DNA of 64,000 nt from Microbacterium hominis NBRC 15708 (GCF_001592125.1 NZ_BCWI01000012.1:1-64000), one strand, 5' to 3'. Shown: positions 18,451 to 28,248, counted from the stretch's first letter. The notes: generated from the sequence alone by a model not told the origin. Program-made: numbers and translations.

Positions 18451-19290
18451 TCAGGAGGCCGGGGCGACCAGCGTCCACGGCACGGTGACCTCGCCGAGGC
18501 GCCAGCGTGCGCGTCCGCCGACGGGCCAGCCGGCGCCGTGCAGCGCGAGCAGGGCGGTGCGCCACCGATGGACGGGACCGAACGACGCGGTCGCGACGGC
18601 GCGCGTCCACTCCTCGTCGAGCGCCCGCAGGAAGCCGTGCACGGGCTCGCCCGGGACGTTGTGGTGGATGAGGGCCTTCGGCAGCCGCTCGGCGGCGATC
18701 GCGGGGGCTTCGAGCGCGGACAGGCGCAGCGACAGCGTCAGGGTGCGCGGCACGGCATCGACGCCGATCTCGAGCCAGGTGCACACCCGCCCCTGCTCGT
18801 CGCACGTGCCTTCCACGAGGATGCCGTCGGGCTGCAGTCGTCGCGCCATGCGCGACCAGGCCGCCGGCACGTCGGTCTCGTCGTACTGCCGCAGCACGTT
18901 GAACGCCCGCAGCACGGCGGGACGCCGATCGTGCGGCGCGGGCACCTCGAACCCGCCGCGGGCGAACGCGACCCGCGCGTCGGGGGCGAACGGGGCGCGG
19001 CCCGCGCGCACGCCGTCGAGTTGGGCGCGCGCCCGTTCGACGCGGCCGGGATCGATCTCCAGTCCGAGCACGTCGACATCGGGACGCACGCGCCGCAGCC
19101 GCTGCTCGAGCTCCAGCACCGTCACGGCGCTCGCCCCGTAGCCCAGGTCGACGACGAACGGATCCGCGGCGCGGCGCAGCACCGGATGCCGCGCGATCCA
19201 GCGGTCGATGCGGCGCAGCCGGTTGGTGTTTGTCGTGCCTCGCGTGATCTGACCGACGACGCCGCGGGCGGGGGCTTTCTCCGGCGGCAT
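18451..19290 (-). CDS. Class I SAM-dependent methyltransferase
   Basis: A 279-residue cytoplasmic protein. The SAM-binding motif I is [20 protein letters not shown] (about 45-65), followed by the acidic end of strand 2 in VLGLEIDP. The substrate is not recognisable. A conserved actinobacterial version of this gene sits divergently from gpm. The ATG at 19290 is followed by a short polar stretch; the opposing gpm promoter lies only 30 bp away. Confidence 0.8.
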   Translation of the reverse strand: MPPEKAPARGVVGQITRGTTNTNRLRRIDRWIARHPVLRRAADPFVVDLGYGASAVTVLELEQRLRRVRPDVDVLGLEIDPGRVERARAQLDGVRAGRAPFAPDARVAFARGGFEVPAPHDRRPAVLRAFNVLRQYDETDVPAAWSRMARRLQPDGILVEGTCDEQGRVCTWLEIGVDAVPRTLTLSLRLSALEAPAIAAERLPKALIHHNVPGEPVHGFLRALDEEWTRAVATASFGPVHRWRTALLALHGAGWPVGGRARWRLGEVTVPWTLVAPAS

Positions 19291-19331
19291 CCCCCCATGA
19301 TGCCAGCGCCCGCGCCGGTAGGATGACGAGC

Positions 19332-20081
19332 ATGACCGCGCCGTACACGCTGATCCTCCTCCGCCACGGGCAGAGCGAGTGGAACAAGACCAACCAGTTC
19401 ACCGGATGGGTGGACGTCCGCCTCACCGAGCAGGGTCGTGGCGAGGCCGCGCGCGGTGGTGAGCTGCTCAAGGAGTCCGGCATCCTGCCCGACGTGCTGC
19501 ACACCTCGCTGCTGAGCCGGGCCATCCAGACCGCGAACATCGCCCTGGACACCGCCGACCGTCTGTGGATCCCCGTGAAGCGCTCGTGGCGCCTCAACGA
19601 GCGTCACTACGGCGACCTGCAGGGCAAGGACAAGGCGCAGACGCTCGAGGAGTTCGGCGAGGAGCAGTTCATGCTGTGGCGCCGCTCGTTCGACGTGCCG
19701 CCGCCGGAGCTCGCCGACGACTCGCCCTACAGCCAGGTCGGCGACCCGCGCTACGCCGGCATCGACGGCGACGTGCCGCGCACCGAGTCGCTGAAGATCG
19801 TCATCGACCGTCTGCTCCCGTACTGGGAGAACGAGATCGTCCCCGACCTGAAGGCCGGCAAGACCGTGCTCGTCACGGCACACGGCAACTCGCTGCGCGG
19901 CCTGGTCAAGCACCTCGACGGCATCAGCGACGCCGACATCGCCGAGCTCAACATCCCCACCGGCATCCCGCTGGTGTACCGCCTCGGCGAAGACCTCATG
20001 CCCGTCGCACCGGGGGAGTACCTCGACCCCGAGGCCGCGGCCGCCGGTGCCGCCGCCGTCGCGAGCCAGGGCAAGGGCTGA
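19332..20081 (+). CDS. gpmA: 2,3-bisphosphoglycerate-dependent phosphoglycerate mutase
   Basis: Glycolytic enzyme that interconverts 3- and 2-phosphoglycerate through a phosphohistidine. The active site [18 protein letters not shown] is at the N-terminus, and [15 protein letters not shown] and [14 protein letters not shown] follow. At 249 residues it has the length of GpmA. The ATG at 19332 was chosen because a TAGGAT hexamer (19319-19324) sits 7 bases upstream, fitting leaderless transcription; an ATG at 19323 would add three residues. A strong terminator follows. Confidence 0.96.
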   Translation: MTAPYTLILLRHGQSEWNKTNQFTGWVDVRLTEQGRGEAARGGELLKESGILPDVLHTSLLSRAIQTANIALDTADRLWIPVKRSWRLNERHYGDLQGKDKAQTLEEFGEEQFMLWRRSFDVPPPELADDSPYSQVGDPRYAGIDGDVPRTESLKIVIDRLLPYWENEIVPDLKAGKTVLVTAHGNSLRGLVKHLDGISDADIAELNIPTGIPLVYRLGEDLMPVAPGEYLDPEAAAAGAAAVASQGKG

Positions 20082-20102
20082 GCGCGGCGCGCGAGCGCAA
20101 CG

Positions 20103-20142
20103 ACGAAGAGGGGGGATGCCGACCGGCATCCCCCCTCTTCGT
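20103..20142. terminator. Bidirectional terminator between gpmA and phoU
   Basis: A perfect 18-bp stem (20103-20120 with 20125-20142) with a 4-base loop. It sits in the 84-bp gap between the convergent gpmA and phoU ends. The stem carries six G/C in a row and would terminate both transcripts. Confidence 0.8.
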
Positions 20143-20165
20143 GTGCGCCCCGGCGGGGCGGAGCC

Positions 20166-20867
20166 TCACTCGACGTCGTCGAGCGCCTCGCCCTCGGCGA
20201 TGATGACCGCGATGGTGTCGGTGTCCGGCGTCCAGTCGCCGGTCGCGAGGTAGGCGACCTTCTTGGCGACCGAGACGGCGTGATCGGCGAAACGCTCCAG
20301 GTAGCGGCTGGCCAGGGTCGCGTCGACGGTCGCGCCGGCCTCGCCCTGCCAGTTCTCGCTGAGCACCTTCTCGAACACGGAGAGGTGGTGGTCGTCGACC
20401 TTGTCGTCCAGCGTGCGCAGCGTCTCGACGAAGGAGAGGTCTTCGGTGCGCAGCAGCTCGGTGAGCGTCTGCGCGACCTCGACGTCGAGCTCGCCCATCT
20501 TGGTGAACGTGCCCTTGAGGCCCTTCGGGATCGCGCGCTCCGGGAAGCGCATCCGGGTGAGCTGGGCGATGTGCTCGGCGATGTCGCCCATGCGCTCGAG
20601 GGAGGCCGACACGCGCAGCGCCGCCACGACGATGCGCAGATCGCGGGCGACCGGCTGCTGGCGCGCGAGGATCTGGATGGCGAGCTCGTCGAGGGCGACC
20701 GCCTTCTCATCGATGACCTGATCGGCCTCGATGACCTCCTCCGCGAGAGCGACGTCGCTCGTGCCGAAGGCGCGCGTGGCCTTGTCGATGGCCTCCGTGA
20801 CGAGTTCGGCGATCTCCACGAGACGCGACTGCACGTCCTCGAGCGACTGGTGGAAAACTTCGCGCAT
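20166..20867 (-). CDS. phoU: Phosphate-signalling protein PhoU
   Basis: A 233-residue all-helical protein with two PhoU repeats, each about 100 residues and each containing the metal-binding E-x3-D pattern (for example EADQVIDEKAVALDELAIQI). PhoU links the Pst importer to the sensor kinase and shuts the Pho response when phosphate is ample. The ATG at 20867 was chosen because a GAGAGG ribosome site precedes it and the helical domain starts there. It is divergent from senX3-regX3 and has a three-unit PHO box upstream, so it is itself probably phosphate-regulated. Confidence 0.95.
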   Translation of the reverse strand: MREVFHQSLEDVQSRLVEIAELVTEAIDKATRAFGTSDVALAEEVIEADQVIDEKAVALDELAIQILARQQPVARDLRIVVAALRVSASLERMGDIAEHIAQLTRMRFPERAIPKGLKGTFTKMGELDVEVAQTLTELLRTEDLSFVETLRTLDDKVDDHHLSVFEKVLSENWQGEAGATVDATLASRYLERFADHAVSVAKKVAYLATGDWTPDTDTIAVIIAEGEALDDVE

Positions 20868-20919
20868 CAGGGTGCCTCTCTTCCGGCGGGCAGGCACGGT
20901 GCCTTCCGCTGACCCGGCG

Positions 20920-20963
20920 ATCATCGCGGGCCAAGGTTAACGATCGGTGCCGCAGCGATGAAC
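20920..20963 (-). promoter_or_regulatory. Three-unit PHO box and -10 of phoU
   Basis: On the minus strand GTTCATC, a weak CGGCACC and GTTAACC follow each other with 4-base gaps (20935-20963), an 11-bp period. After exactly 9 bases comes a GATGAT -10 (20920-20925). Confidence 0.6.
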
Positions 20964-21035
20964 GTTGCGGCCGGGGTGTCGGGCGGTGATCCGCAACGTG
21001 AATCTGCGGTGTCCGTCCACCCTACGCTGGGAGGC

Positions 21036-22229
21036 ATGGACTCCCTGCAGCCGGTGATCGCCCTGATCCTCGGCCTCGTTCTCGGCGGCGGTGTGGCGAC
21101 GCTCGTGCTCATCGCGCTGCGTGCGCGCGACCGTGCGCGCGTGGCCGCGTCGACGTCGCTGCCCGACGGCACCGCCGCCGTCCTGCAGGGGATGGACGAA
21201 GTCGCGGTCGTCGTCGACACCTCCCTGCAGATCGTCGCGGTGTCCGCTCCGGCCGCGCTCTTCGGCATGCACGAGGACTTCGCCCTGCCGGACGACGACC
21301 TGCGCGCGCTCGCCCGGTCGGTACGGCGCAGCGAGATGCCCGAGACGCAGACGATGCGGCTGCGCCGCGGGGTCGAGCCGCGTCTGGTGTCGGCGCGGGC
21401 GAGCGTGATCACCCCGCGCCTGATCCTCATCGTCATCCGCGACATCACCGAGCGCGAGCGCGTCGAGGAGATGCGCCGCGACTTCGTGGCCAACACCAGT
21501 CACGAGCTGAAGACGCCGGTCGGCGCGGTCAGCCTGCTCGCGGAGGCCGTCGAGTCGGCCGCCGACGACCCGGACCAGGTGCGCCACTTCGCCGGCCGTC
21601 TGAGCGCGGAGGCGGCGCGGTTGAGCCAGCTGACCTCGCGGATCATGAACCTGTCGCGGCTGCAGTCCGCCGATGACCTCACCGAGCTGCGCGACGTCTC
21701 GGTCGACGAGGTGGTCGCCGCCGCCATCGAGTCGCAGTCCGTCGCCGCCGACTCCGCTGCGATCTCCGTCGCCCGCGGCGGTGCGCGTCACGCCTACGTG
21801 CGCGGCGACGTGCAGGTGCTCACCGAGGCGATCGCCAATCTCGTGGCCAACGCCATCGCGTACTCCCCGCAGGGCGGCCAGGTGGGTGTCGGCGTCAAGA
21901 CCGACGGGGAGATCGTGGAGATCGCGGTCACCGACCGCGGCATCGGCATCCCCGAAGACGAGCAGGAGCGCGTCTTCGAGCGCTTCTACCGCGCCGATCA
22001 GGCCCGTTCCCGCCGCACGGGCGGCACGGGGCTGGGCCTGTCGATCGTGAAGCACGCCGTGCAGCGACACGGCGGCGAGGTCGAGGTCTGGTCGCGTCCC
22101 GGTCGGGGTTCGACCTTCACGGTCCGCCTTCCCGCGGTCGCTCCGCCCGACGACCTCCCGGTCAAGAAGAAACGCAAGAAGAAAGCCGCCCGCGACGTCT
22201 CGCGGGCGAAAGGAGACAAGAAGCGATGA
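21036..22229 (+). CDS. senX3: Phosphate-sensing histidine kinase SenX3 (PhoR-like)
   Basis: A 397-residue membrane kinase. One N-terminal membrane helix (about 6-28) is followed by a cytoplasmic PAS-like domain, the HisKA box NTSHELKTPVGAVSLLAEA with the phospho-His, and a catalytic domain with N box NLVANAIAYSP and G boxes GIGIPEDEQERVF and GTGLGLSIVKHA. A Lys-rich tail ends it. The ATG at 21036 has GGGAGG directly upstream and a TACGCT hexamer before that. It overlaps regX3 by 4 bp. With PhoU and the Pst genes it forms the phosphate-sensing system. Confidence 0.94.
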   Translation: MDSLQPVIALILGLVLGGGVATLVLIALRARDRARVAASTSLPDGTAAVLQGMDEVAVVVDTSLQIVAVSAPAALFGMHEDFALPDDDLRALARSVRRSEMPETQTMRLRRGVEPRLVSARASVITPRLILIVIRDITERERVEEMRRDFVANTSHELKTPVGAVSLLAEAVESAADDPDQVRHFAGRLSAEAARLSQLTSRIMNLSRLQSADDLTELRDVSVDEVVAAAIESQSVAADSAAISVARGGARHAYVRGDVQVLTEAIANLVANAIAYSPQGGQVGVGVKTDGEIVEIAVTDRGIGIPEDEQERVFERFYRADQARSRRTGGTGLGLSIVKHAVQRHGGEVEVWSRPGRGSTFTVRLPAVAPPDDLPVKKKRKKKAARDVSRAKGDKKR

Positions 22230-22909
22230 CCCGCGTCCTGATCGTCGAGGATGAGCCCGACCTGGCCGACCCGCTCGCCTACCTGCTGCGTCGGGAGGGC
22301 TTCGAGGTGGAGATCGCCGAGGACGGCCCCGCCGCCCTCGAGGCGTTCGCGGCGCGCGGGGCGGACATCATCCTGCTCGACCTCATGCTCCCCGGGATGC
22401 CGGGCACCGAGGTGTGCCGCGTGGTGCGGACGAGCTCGAAGGTGCCCATCATCATGCTGACCGCGAAGGACTCCGAGGTGGACATCGTCGTCGGCCTGGA
22501 GCTGGGGGCCGACGACTACGTCACCAAGCCGTACTCGTCACGCGAGCTGCTGGCGCGCATGCGCGCCGTCCTGCGCCGCAGCGAGGGGCCCGACCTCGGC
22601 CTGGACGACAGCATCGTCGACGGCGGCCGCGTCGTGCTCGACATCGACCGGCACACGGTGTCGGTCGACGGGGAGACGATCCCGATGCCCCTGAAGGAGT
22701 TCGAGCTGCTCGAGGTGCTGATGCGCAACGCCGGCCGGGTGCTCACCCGCGGCCAGCTCATCGACCGGGTGTGGGGCAGCGACTACTTCGGCGACACGAA
22801 GACGCTCGACGTGCACATCAAGCGGATCCGGTCCCGCATCGAGCGCAACCCGAGCGAGCCGGTCATGCTGCTGACGGTGCGCGGGCTGGGATACCGGTTC
22901 GAGGCCTGA
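22226..22909 (+). CDS. regX3: Phosphate response regulator RegX3 (PhoP-like)
   Basis: A 227-residue OmpR/PhoB-type regulator. Receiver domain with the acidic pair VEDEPD, phospho-acceptor Asp in ILLDLMLPG (about residue 52) and the conserved Lys in YVTKPYSSRELLAR. Winged helix with PLKEFELLEVLMRNAGRVLTR and TLDVHIKRIRSRIE. Translation is coupled to senX3 (ATGA). It is the likely binder of the PHO boxes at 4508, 4570, 14278 and 20935. Convergent with the lipoprotein gene; the perfect palindrome GCCGGGCGCCCGGC lies in the gap. Confidence 0.95.
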   Translation: MTRVLIVEDEPDLADPLAYLLRREGFEVEIAEDGPAALEAFAARGADIILLDLMLPGMPGTEVCRVVRTSSKVPIIMLTAKDSEVDIVVGLELGADDYVTKPYSSRELLARMRAVLRRSEGPDLGLDDSIVDGGRVVLDIDRHTVSVDGETIPMPLKEFELLEVLMRNAGRVLTRGQLIDRVWGSDYFGDTKTLDVHIKRIRSRIERNPSEPVMLLTVRGLGYRFEA

Positions 22910-22936
22910 GCGCCGCCGGGCGCCCGGCCGCGGCGA

Positions 22937-23404
22937 TCAGCTCGCGGGGACGAAGTCGGCGAGGTAGGAGAGCGTGCCGTCGAGGACGGGCACGCGATCC
23001 TCGACCGCTTCACCGGTGCCGGACTGGAAGGACACCTTCACGTCGGTGCCCGGCTTCGAGGACAGTCCGGTGAACAGCAGCGGGTCGGCGCCGTCGAAGC
23101 CCAGGCTCACGGTGGAGCGGGCGGGCACGCGCACGCGCTGCGTGGTGCCGTCGACGCCGACGAGCAGGCTCTCGGCGCTGTCGGTGTCGTTGACGATCGC
23201 CGCGAGGAAGTTGGCTTCGGTGCCGTCCTCGTTCGCGACGAAGAGCGCGTTGCGCACCTTCAGCGGCTCCGAGTGGGCGATGTTGACGCCCTCCGCGGGG
23301 GAGTAGGTGATGGTGGTGGCCTGCGGCGAGATCATGCTGCAGCCGGCCGTGGAGAGGACCACAACGGCGGCGAGGGCGACGGACGCGAGACGGCGCGTGT
23401 TCAC
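22937..23404 (-). CDS. Small secreted lipoprotein of unknown function
   Basis: A 155-residue protein with a lipoprotein signal peptide: MNTRRLASVALAAVVVLSTA followed by GC, the lipidated Cys at residue 22. The mature part has an all-beta character with DxTxxAESLLVGVDG and RVPARSTVSLGF, resembling small copper-chaperone or DUF461-like folds, but no metal ligands are evident. It is divergent from carD and conserved in this position in Microbacteriaceae as a hypothetical protein. Function not assigned. Confidence 0.75.
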   Translation of the reverse strand: MNTRRLASVALAAVVVLSTAGCSMISPQATTITYSPAEGVNIAHSEPLKVRNALFVANEDGTEANFLAAIVNDTDSAESLLVGVDGTTQRVRVPARSTVSLGFDGADPLLFTGLSSKPGTDVKVSFQSGTGEAVEDRVPVLDGTLSYLADFVPAS

Positions 23405-23517
23405 GGATCCTCCTGGACGAGTCGGTGTGTCCTCATTCTATGCCGGGAGCCGGCGCCGCCCCCGCCGCCCGGCGGCTCGGCCTCGAACCGGCGAACCTTA
23501 GCGTATGTCGCCTGTGG

Positions 23518-23549
23518 TATTCTGGACTTTGCCGAAAGGACATAACTGC
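23518..23549 (+). promoter_or_regulatory. carD promoter -10 and ribosome site
   Basis: A TATTCT hexamer at 23518-23523 is followed by a short leader with GAAAGGA at 23534-23540, nine bases before the carD ATG at 23550. No good -35 is seen. Unlike its neighbours this gene has a leader with a clear ribosome site. Confidence 0.55.
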
Positions 23550-24032
23550 ATGCTTTTTGAGGTTGGCGAGACGGTCGTCTATCCGCACCACGGGGCCGCG
23601 ACGATCATCGAGGTCAAGGACCGGATCATCAAGGGCGAGACCAAGAAGTACCTGAAGCTGAACGTGACGCAGGGAGACCTCATCATCGAGGTCCCTGCCG
23701 ACAACGTCGACCTGGTCGGCGTTCGTGACGTGATCGGCAAGGACGGTCTCGAGCGGGTGTTCGACGTGCTGCGCGCGCCGTTCACCGAGGAGCCCACCAA
23801 CTGGTCCCGCCGGTACAAGGCGAACCTCGAGAAGCTCGCCTCCGGCGATGTGATCAAGGTGAGCGAAGTGGTGCGCGACCTGTGGCGCCGCGATCAGGAC
23901 CGCGGCCTCTCGGCGGGTGAGAAGCGCATGCTCGCCAAGGCACGTCAGATCCTCGTCTCGGAGATCGCTCTCGCGCTGAAGGCCGACGAGGACCACGCCT
24001 CGGGCGTGCTCGACGAGGTCCTCGCGAGCTGA
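23550..24032 (+). CDS. carD: CarD-type RNA polymerase-binding transcription factor
   Basis: A 160-residue essential actinobacterial factor that stabilises open promoter complexes. The N-terminal Tudor-like RNA-polymerase interaction domain begins [19 protein letters not shown] and contacts the beta subunit. The C-terminal helical domain (about 65-160) carries the conserved Trp in [18 protein letters not shown] that wedges into the -10 upstream edge. Length matches mycobacterial CarD (162). The many promoters here lacking good -35 elements fit a cell relying on CarD. Confidence 0.96.
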   Translation: MLFEVGETVVYPHHGAATIIEVKDRIIKGETKKYLKLNVTQGDLIIEVPADNVDLVGVRDVIGKDGLERVFDVLRAPFTEEPTNWSRRYKANLEKLASGDVIKVSEVVRDLWRRDQDRGLSAGEKRMLAKARQILVSEIALALKADEDHASGVLDEVLAS

Positions 24033-24080
24033 CCGCCGCGCGGGCTCGCCCGCGCGGACGCGGCTCGGTAGGGTCGCGAT

Positions 24081-25271
24081 GTGAGTTCCGAACTTCTCCC
24101 CGTCCCGCACGTCGCCGTCATCGTCGTCGCCGCGGGCTCCGGCCAGCGTCTCGGCGTCGGTGTGCCGAAGGCCTTCGTCGGACTCGATGAGCACACCGTG
24201 CTGCGTCATGCCCTCGACGGCGTCTTCGCGGCGTCGGCCGCTCAGGTGATCGTGGTCGCACCCGCCGACCGTGTCGGCGATGCGCTCACGGACGCACTCG
24301 CCGCGGCCGGCCCCCGCCGTGACCTGGTCTCGGTGGTGGCCGGCGGCCCGACGCGGCAGGCCTCGGTGGCGGCCGGTCTGCACGCCGTGTGGCCCGACGT
24401 CGAGCGGGTGCTCGTGCACGACGCAGCCCGCGCGCTCACGCCGCCGGAGGTCTTCTCCCGCGTGATCGACGCGCTCGAGCACGGGAAGGACGCCGTCCTG
24501 CCGGTGCTGCCGATGGTCGACACCGTCAAACGGGTCGCGGGCGAGGCCGTGCGCGAAGCCGTCGACCGGTCCGACCTCGCGACCGCGCAGACCCCGCAGG
24601 GCTTCTCGCGCACCGTCATCGATGCGGCCTACGCCGCGGCATCCGCCGATCACACCGACGACGCCGCGCTCGTCCAGAGCGCCGGCACCGCCGTCTGGAC
24701 CGTGGCCGGCGACGAACGGGGCTTCAAGATCACGACGCCGGCAGACCTCGACCGTGCTCGCGCACTCCTCGGCGCCCGTCCTGCCGGAACCGTGGCAGCG
24801 GCGCTGCCCCGCGTCGGGATCGGCACCGACGTGCACGCCGTCGGCGGCGAGGGCGAGCTCTGGCTGGCGGGACTCGCCTGGCCGGGCGAGCCCGGACTGC
24901 AGGGTCATTCCGACGGGGATGCCGTGGCCCACGCGATCGTCGACGCCGTGCTCGCCGCCGCCGGCCTGGGCGACATCGGCACCCACTTCGGCACCGACCA
25001 GCCGGAGTACGCGGGTGCCCACGCTGGGGTCTTCCTCGCACGGACCCGCGCGCTCGTCGCCGAGGCGGGCTACGCGGTGGGTAACGTCTCGGTGCAGGTG
25101 CAAGCGCGCCGGCCGCGCTTGTCCGCACGTCGGGCGGAGGCGGAGAGCGTGCTGTCGGCGGCGCTCGGCGCCCCCGTCACGGTGTCGGCGACGACGACCG
25201 ACGGCCTGGGATTCACGGGCACGGGCGAGGGCGTCGCGGCGTTCGCCGTCGCGGTCGTCGTCCCCCGCTGA
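24081..25271 (+). CDS. ispDF: Bifunctional IspD/IspF isoprenoid enzyme
   Basis: A 396-residue fusion of two enzymes of the MEP pathway. Residues about 8-230 are 2-C-methyl-D-erythritol 4-phosphate cytidylyltransferase (IspD), with VIVVAAGSGQRLGVGVPKAF binding CTP. Residues about 240-396 are MEcPP synthase (IspF), with GIGTDVHAV and LQGHSDGDAVAHAIVDAVL containing the metal ligands. In many actinobacteria the two are separate adjacent genes; the fusion is common in Microbacteriaceae. The GTG start lies 6 bases after a TAGGGT hexamer, so it is probably leaderless. Confidence 0.95.
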   Translation: MSSELLPVPHVAVIVVAAGSGQRLGVGVPKAFVGLDEHTVLRHALDGVFAASAAQVIVVAPADRVGDALTDALAAAGPRRDLVSVVAGGPTRQASVAAGLHAVWPDVERVLVHDAARALTPPEVFSRVIDALEHGKDAVLPVLPMVDTVKRVAGEAVREAVDRSDLATAQTPQGFSRTVIDAAYAAASADHTDDAALVQSAGTAVWTVAGDERGFKITTPADLDRARALLGARPAGTVAAALPRVGIGTDVHAVGGEGELWLAGLAWPGEPGLQGHSDGDAVAHAIVDAVLAAAGLGDIGTHFGTDQPEYAGAHAGVFLARTRALVAEAGYAVGNVSVQVQARRPRLSARRAEAESVLSAALGAPVTVSATTTDGLGFTGTGEGVAAFAVAVVVPR

Positions 25272-25299
25272 GCGGTGGTCGGGCGCGACTCCCGCGGTG

Positions 25300-25773
25300 C
25301 TAGAGCTCCCGCGTCATGAACGTCGAGAACGGGTCGGGCACGTAGTCGTCGAACGGGCCGCACACGACGAAGCCCTCGCTGGCGTAGAGGTGCCGCGCCG
25401 CGGCGAACTCCTCGGTCGTGCCCGTCTCCAGCCACAGGCTCGACATCCCCGCGGCCGCCGCCTCGGCCATGATGCGGCGAAGGAGCGCGCGACCGACCCC
25501 GCGGCCCAGGGAACGCTCGGCGGTGCGCATCGACTTCAGCTCCCCGCGGTGCGCGTCGCGCCGCTTCAGTGCGCCGATCCCGGCGATCTCGCCGGCGATC
25601 CACGCCGACCAGAACGAGACGGACGGATCGCGCAGCGCGTCGATGTCGAGCGCGTGGACGCTGCAGGCGGGCGACGCGGCGTGCATCCCGCTGAGGTGGG
25701 CCGCGACCAGAGCGCGCGTGGCCTGCCCGGTGAGGTCGTCGGGGCGGATGAGGATGTCGTCGGAGGCGTTCAT
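25300..25773 (-). CDS. GNAT-family N-acetyltransferase
   Basis: A 157-residue acetyltransferase. The acetyl-CoA-binding motif A is SLGRGVGRALLRRIMAEA (about 88-105), followed by SLWLETG and the C-terminal motif YASEGFVVCGPFDDYVPDP that recalls the PhnO/YjgM-type subgroup. Substrate unknown. The ATG at 25773 is the natural domain start; the frame upstream overlaps the opposing cysS gene. Divergent from cysS, convergent with ispDF. Confidence 0.85.
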   Translation of the reverse strand: MNASDDILIRPDDLTGQATRALVAAHLSGMHAASPACSVHALDIDALRDPSVSFWSAWIAGEIAGIGALKRRDAHRGELKSMRTAERSLGRGVGRALLRRIMAEAAAAGMSSLWLETGTTEEFAAARHLYASEGFVVCGPFDDYVPDPFSTFMTREL

Positions 25774-25830
25774 CGTCCGCCAGTGTCCCACGCCGCCGTC
25801 CGTCGGCGCCCGCGCCGGTAGGCTGGAGCG

Positions 25831-27234
25831 GTGACGGTCCGGCTCTACGACACCCAGGTGCAGGCGTTGCGCGACTTCGCCCCGCAGGATCCGGCGAACG
25901 TCACCATGTACGTCTGCGGTCCGACGGTGCAGTCGGGTCCCGGCATCCATCATCTGCGCGCCGCTCTCGCGTTCGATCTGCTGCGGCGCTGGCTGGGGCG
26001 ACGGTTCGGCCGGGTCACCTTCGTGCGCAACGTCACCGACATCGACGACAAGGTGCTGCAGAACGCGACGGACGACGAGCCGTGGTGGGCCCTCGCCTAC
26101 CGCATGGAGCGCGAGTTCGGCCAGGCGTATTCCGCCATCGGCATCCTGGCGCCGACCTACGAGCCGCGGGCGACCGGGTCGATCCCGCAGATGCAGGAGC
26201 TCATCGAGACCCTCATCGCGCGCGGGCACGCCTACGCCGCCGCCGGCGACGTCTACTTCGACGTGCGATCGTGGCCGTCCTACGGGGCGCTCACGCATCA
26301 GAGCATCGACGCGATGGAGCCCGCCGCCGACGCGGATGCGCGCGGCAAGCGCGACCCGCGCGACTTCGCGCTCTGGAAGGGCGCCAAGCAGGGCGAGCCG
26401 GCGGACGCCGTCTGGCACAGTCCCTGGGGGCCCGGTCGTCCCGGCTGGCACATCGAATGCTCCGCGATGAGCAGGCGCTACCTCGGCGCATCGTTCGACA
26501 TCCACGGCGGCGGCATCGACCTGCGCTTCCCGCACCACGAGAACGAGCTCGCCCAGTCCACGGCGGCCGGCGACGCGTTCGCCCGCTACTGGGTGCACAA
26601 CGGGCTCGTCACCGTCGGCGACCAGAAGATGTCGAAGTCGCTCGGAAACCATCTGCTGGCGGCCGATGTCCTCGCCGAACGCGATCCGCTCGTCGTCCGC
26701 TACGCGCTGGGCGCCGCCCACTACCGCTCCACGCTCGATCTCACCTCCGCGTCGTTCGATGACGCCGAGGCGGCCCTCGATCGGATCCGTACCTTCCAGC
26801 AGCGCGCGACCCGCGTGCTCGGGACCCCGACCCCGCTCGTCATCGCCGACCTGCCGGAGGCCTTCGCCGCCGCGATGGACGACGACCTCGGCGTTCCGCA
26901 GGCGCTGGCCGTCGTGCACGAGACCGTGCGGGCGGGCAATGCGGCCCTGGACGCCGGCGATCGGAATGCCGCCGCGCGCGCGCTCGTCGAGGTCGGGCGG
27001 ATGACCGGCGTGCTCGGCATGAACCCCGCGGACCCGCGCTGGCGCGGCGACACCGACGACGCACAGGGCCGTGCGCTCGACAGCCTGCTGCAGGCGATGA
27101 TCACCCAGCGCGCCGAGGCGCGCGCGAACAAGGACTGGGCGAGCGCCGACCGCCTTCGCGATGCGATCGCGGCGGCCGGCGTCGTCCTCGAAGACGGTCC
27201 CGACGGGACCCATTGGAGTCTGAACGATGGCTAA
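25831..27234 (+). CDS. cysS: Cysteinyl-tRNA synthetase
   Basis: A 467-residue class I synthetase charging tRNA-Cys. Features are [19 protein letters not shown] containing a zinc Cys and the HIGH-equivalent, HIECSAMS with further zinc ligands, [11 protein letters not shown], and the KMSKS loop [11 protein letters not shown]-terminal DALR helical domain and a family-typical end (GTHWSL) follow. The related MshC ligase lacks this tail. The GTG start sits 6 bases after TAGGCT (25819-25824). Its end overlaps rlmB by 8 bp. Confidence 0.96.
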   Translation: MTVRLYDTQVQALRDFAPQDPANVTMYVCGPTVQSGPGIHHLRAALAFDLLRRWLGRRFGRVTFVRNVTDIDDKVLQNATDDEPWWALAYRMEREFGQAYSAIGILAPTYEPRATGSIPQMQELIETLIARGHAYAAAGDVYFDVRSWPSYGALTHQSIDAMEPAADADARGKRDPRDFALWKGAKQGEPADAVWHSPWGPGRPGWHIECSAMSRRYLGASFDIHGGGIDLRFPHHENELAQSTAAGDAFARYWVHNGLVTVGDQKMSKSLGNHLLAADVLAERDPLVVRYALGAAHYRSTLDLTSASFDDAEAALDRIRTFQQRATRVLGTPTPLVIADLPEAFAAAMDDDLGVPQALAVVHETVRAGNAALDAGDRNAAARALVEVGRMTGVLGMNPADPRWRGDTDDAQGRALDSLLQAMITQRAEARANKDWASADRLRDAIAAAGVVLEDGPDGTHWSLNDG

Positions 27235-28219
27235 GCCGGGCAACCCCTCCGCGGGCAAGGGCAAGAAGAAGGGCCCGCTCAAGGGCACGGGCGGTCACGG
27301 GCGCAAGGCGCTCGAGGGCAAGGGGCCGACTCCCAAGGCCGAGGACCGCAGCTGGCACGTCGCCGGCAAGCGCAAGGCCGCGGCCGAGCGCTACGCGGCC
27401 GCGGGCGGCAAGGGACGGCCGGGACAGAAGCCGGGTCCCTCACGCGCCCCGAAGGCGAAGGCGGGCGACGACACCGAGAACGTCACCGGGCGCAACTCCG
27501 TGCTGGAGGCGCTGCGGGCGCGCATCCCGGCCACCGCCTTCTACATCGCGCAGCGCGTCGAGATGGACGACCGCGTCAAGGAGATGCTGTCGATCGCGAC
27601 CCAGCGCGGCATCCCGGTCATGGAGGTCACGCGGCCCGAGCTGGACCGCATGGCCGGCTTCGACGGCGTGCACCAGGGCGTCGCCCTCAAGGTGCCGCCG
27701 TACGAGTACGCGCACCCGCAGGACCTTCTCGAGCAGGTGATCGCCACGGGCCAGACCCCGCTGCTGGTTGCGCTCGACGGCGTGACCGACCCGCGCAACC
27801 TCGGCGCGATCATCCGCTCCACGGCGGCCTTCGGCGGCCAGGGCCTGATCATCCCGCAGCGTCGTTCCGCGGGCGTCAACTCGGCGGCGTGGAAGACGAG
27901 CGCCGGAGCCGCCGCCCGCGTTCCGGTCGCCATGGCACCGAACCTCACGACGACCCTGAAGGAGTTCAAGAAGCAGGGCGTGTTCGTCCTCGGTCTCGAC
28001 GGCGGCGGAGACGTCGCCCTGCCGCAGCTCGAGCTCGCCGACCGCCCCGTCGTCATCGTCGTCGGCTCCGAAGGCAAGGGTCTGTCCCGCCTGGTGACGG
28101 AGACCTGCGATCAGATCGTCTCGATCCCGATCTCTTCGGCCACCGAGTCGCTCAACGCCGGCATCGCGGCATCCGTCGCGCTCTACCAGGTCGCCACCAT
28201 CCGCGCCGCGTCCGAGTGA
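27227..28219 (+). CDS. rlmB: 23S rRNA (guanosine-2'-O-)-methyltransferase RlmB
   Basis: A 330-residue SPOUT-class RNA methyltransferase that 2'-O-methylates a guanosine in 23S rRNA. A basic, Lys/Gly-rich N-terminal tail (about 1-75) is typical of actinobacterial RlmB. An RNA-binding substrate domain then starts at VTGRNSVLEALRA. The catalytic SPOUT knot has VTDPRNLGAIIRSTAAFGG, VVGSEGKGL and ISSATESLNAGIAASVALY. Overlaps cysS by 8 bp, a coupling conserved in actinobacteria. Confidence 0.95.
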   Translation: MAKPGNPSAGKGKKKGPLKGTGGHGRKALEGKGPTPKAEDRSWHVAGKRKAAAERYAAAGGKGRPGQKPGPSRAPKAKAGDDTENVTGRNSVLEALRARIPATAFYIAQRVEMDDRVKEMLSIATQRGIPVMEVTRPELDRMAGFDGVHQGVALKVPPYEYAHPQDLLEQVIATGQTPLLVALDGVTDPRNLGAIIRSTAAFGGQGLIIPQRRSAGVNSAAWKTSAGAAARVPVAMAPNLTTTLKEFKKQGVFVLGLDGGGDVALPQLELADRPVVIVVGSEGKGLSRLVTETCDQIVSIPISSATESLNAGIAASVALYQVATIRAASE

Positions 28220-28248
28220 CGCGGAGTCGAACGAAAGGATCGCTCCAC

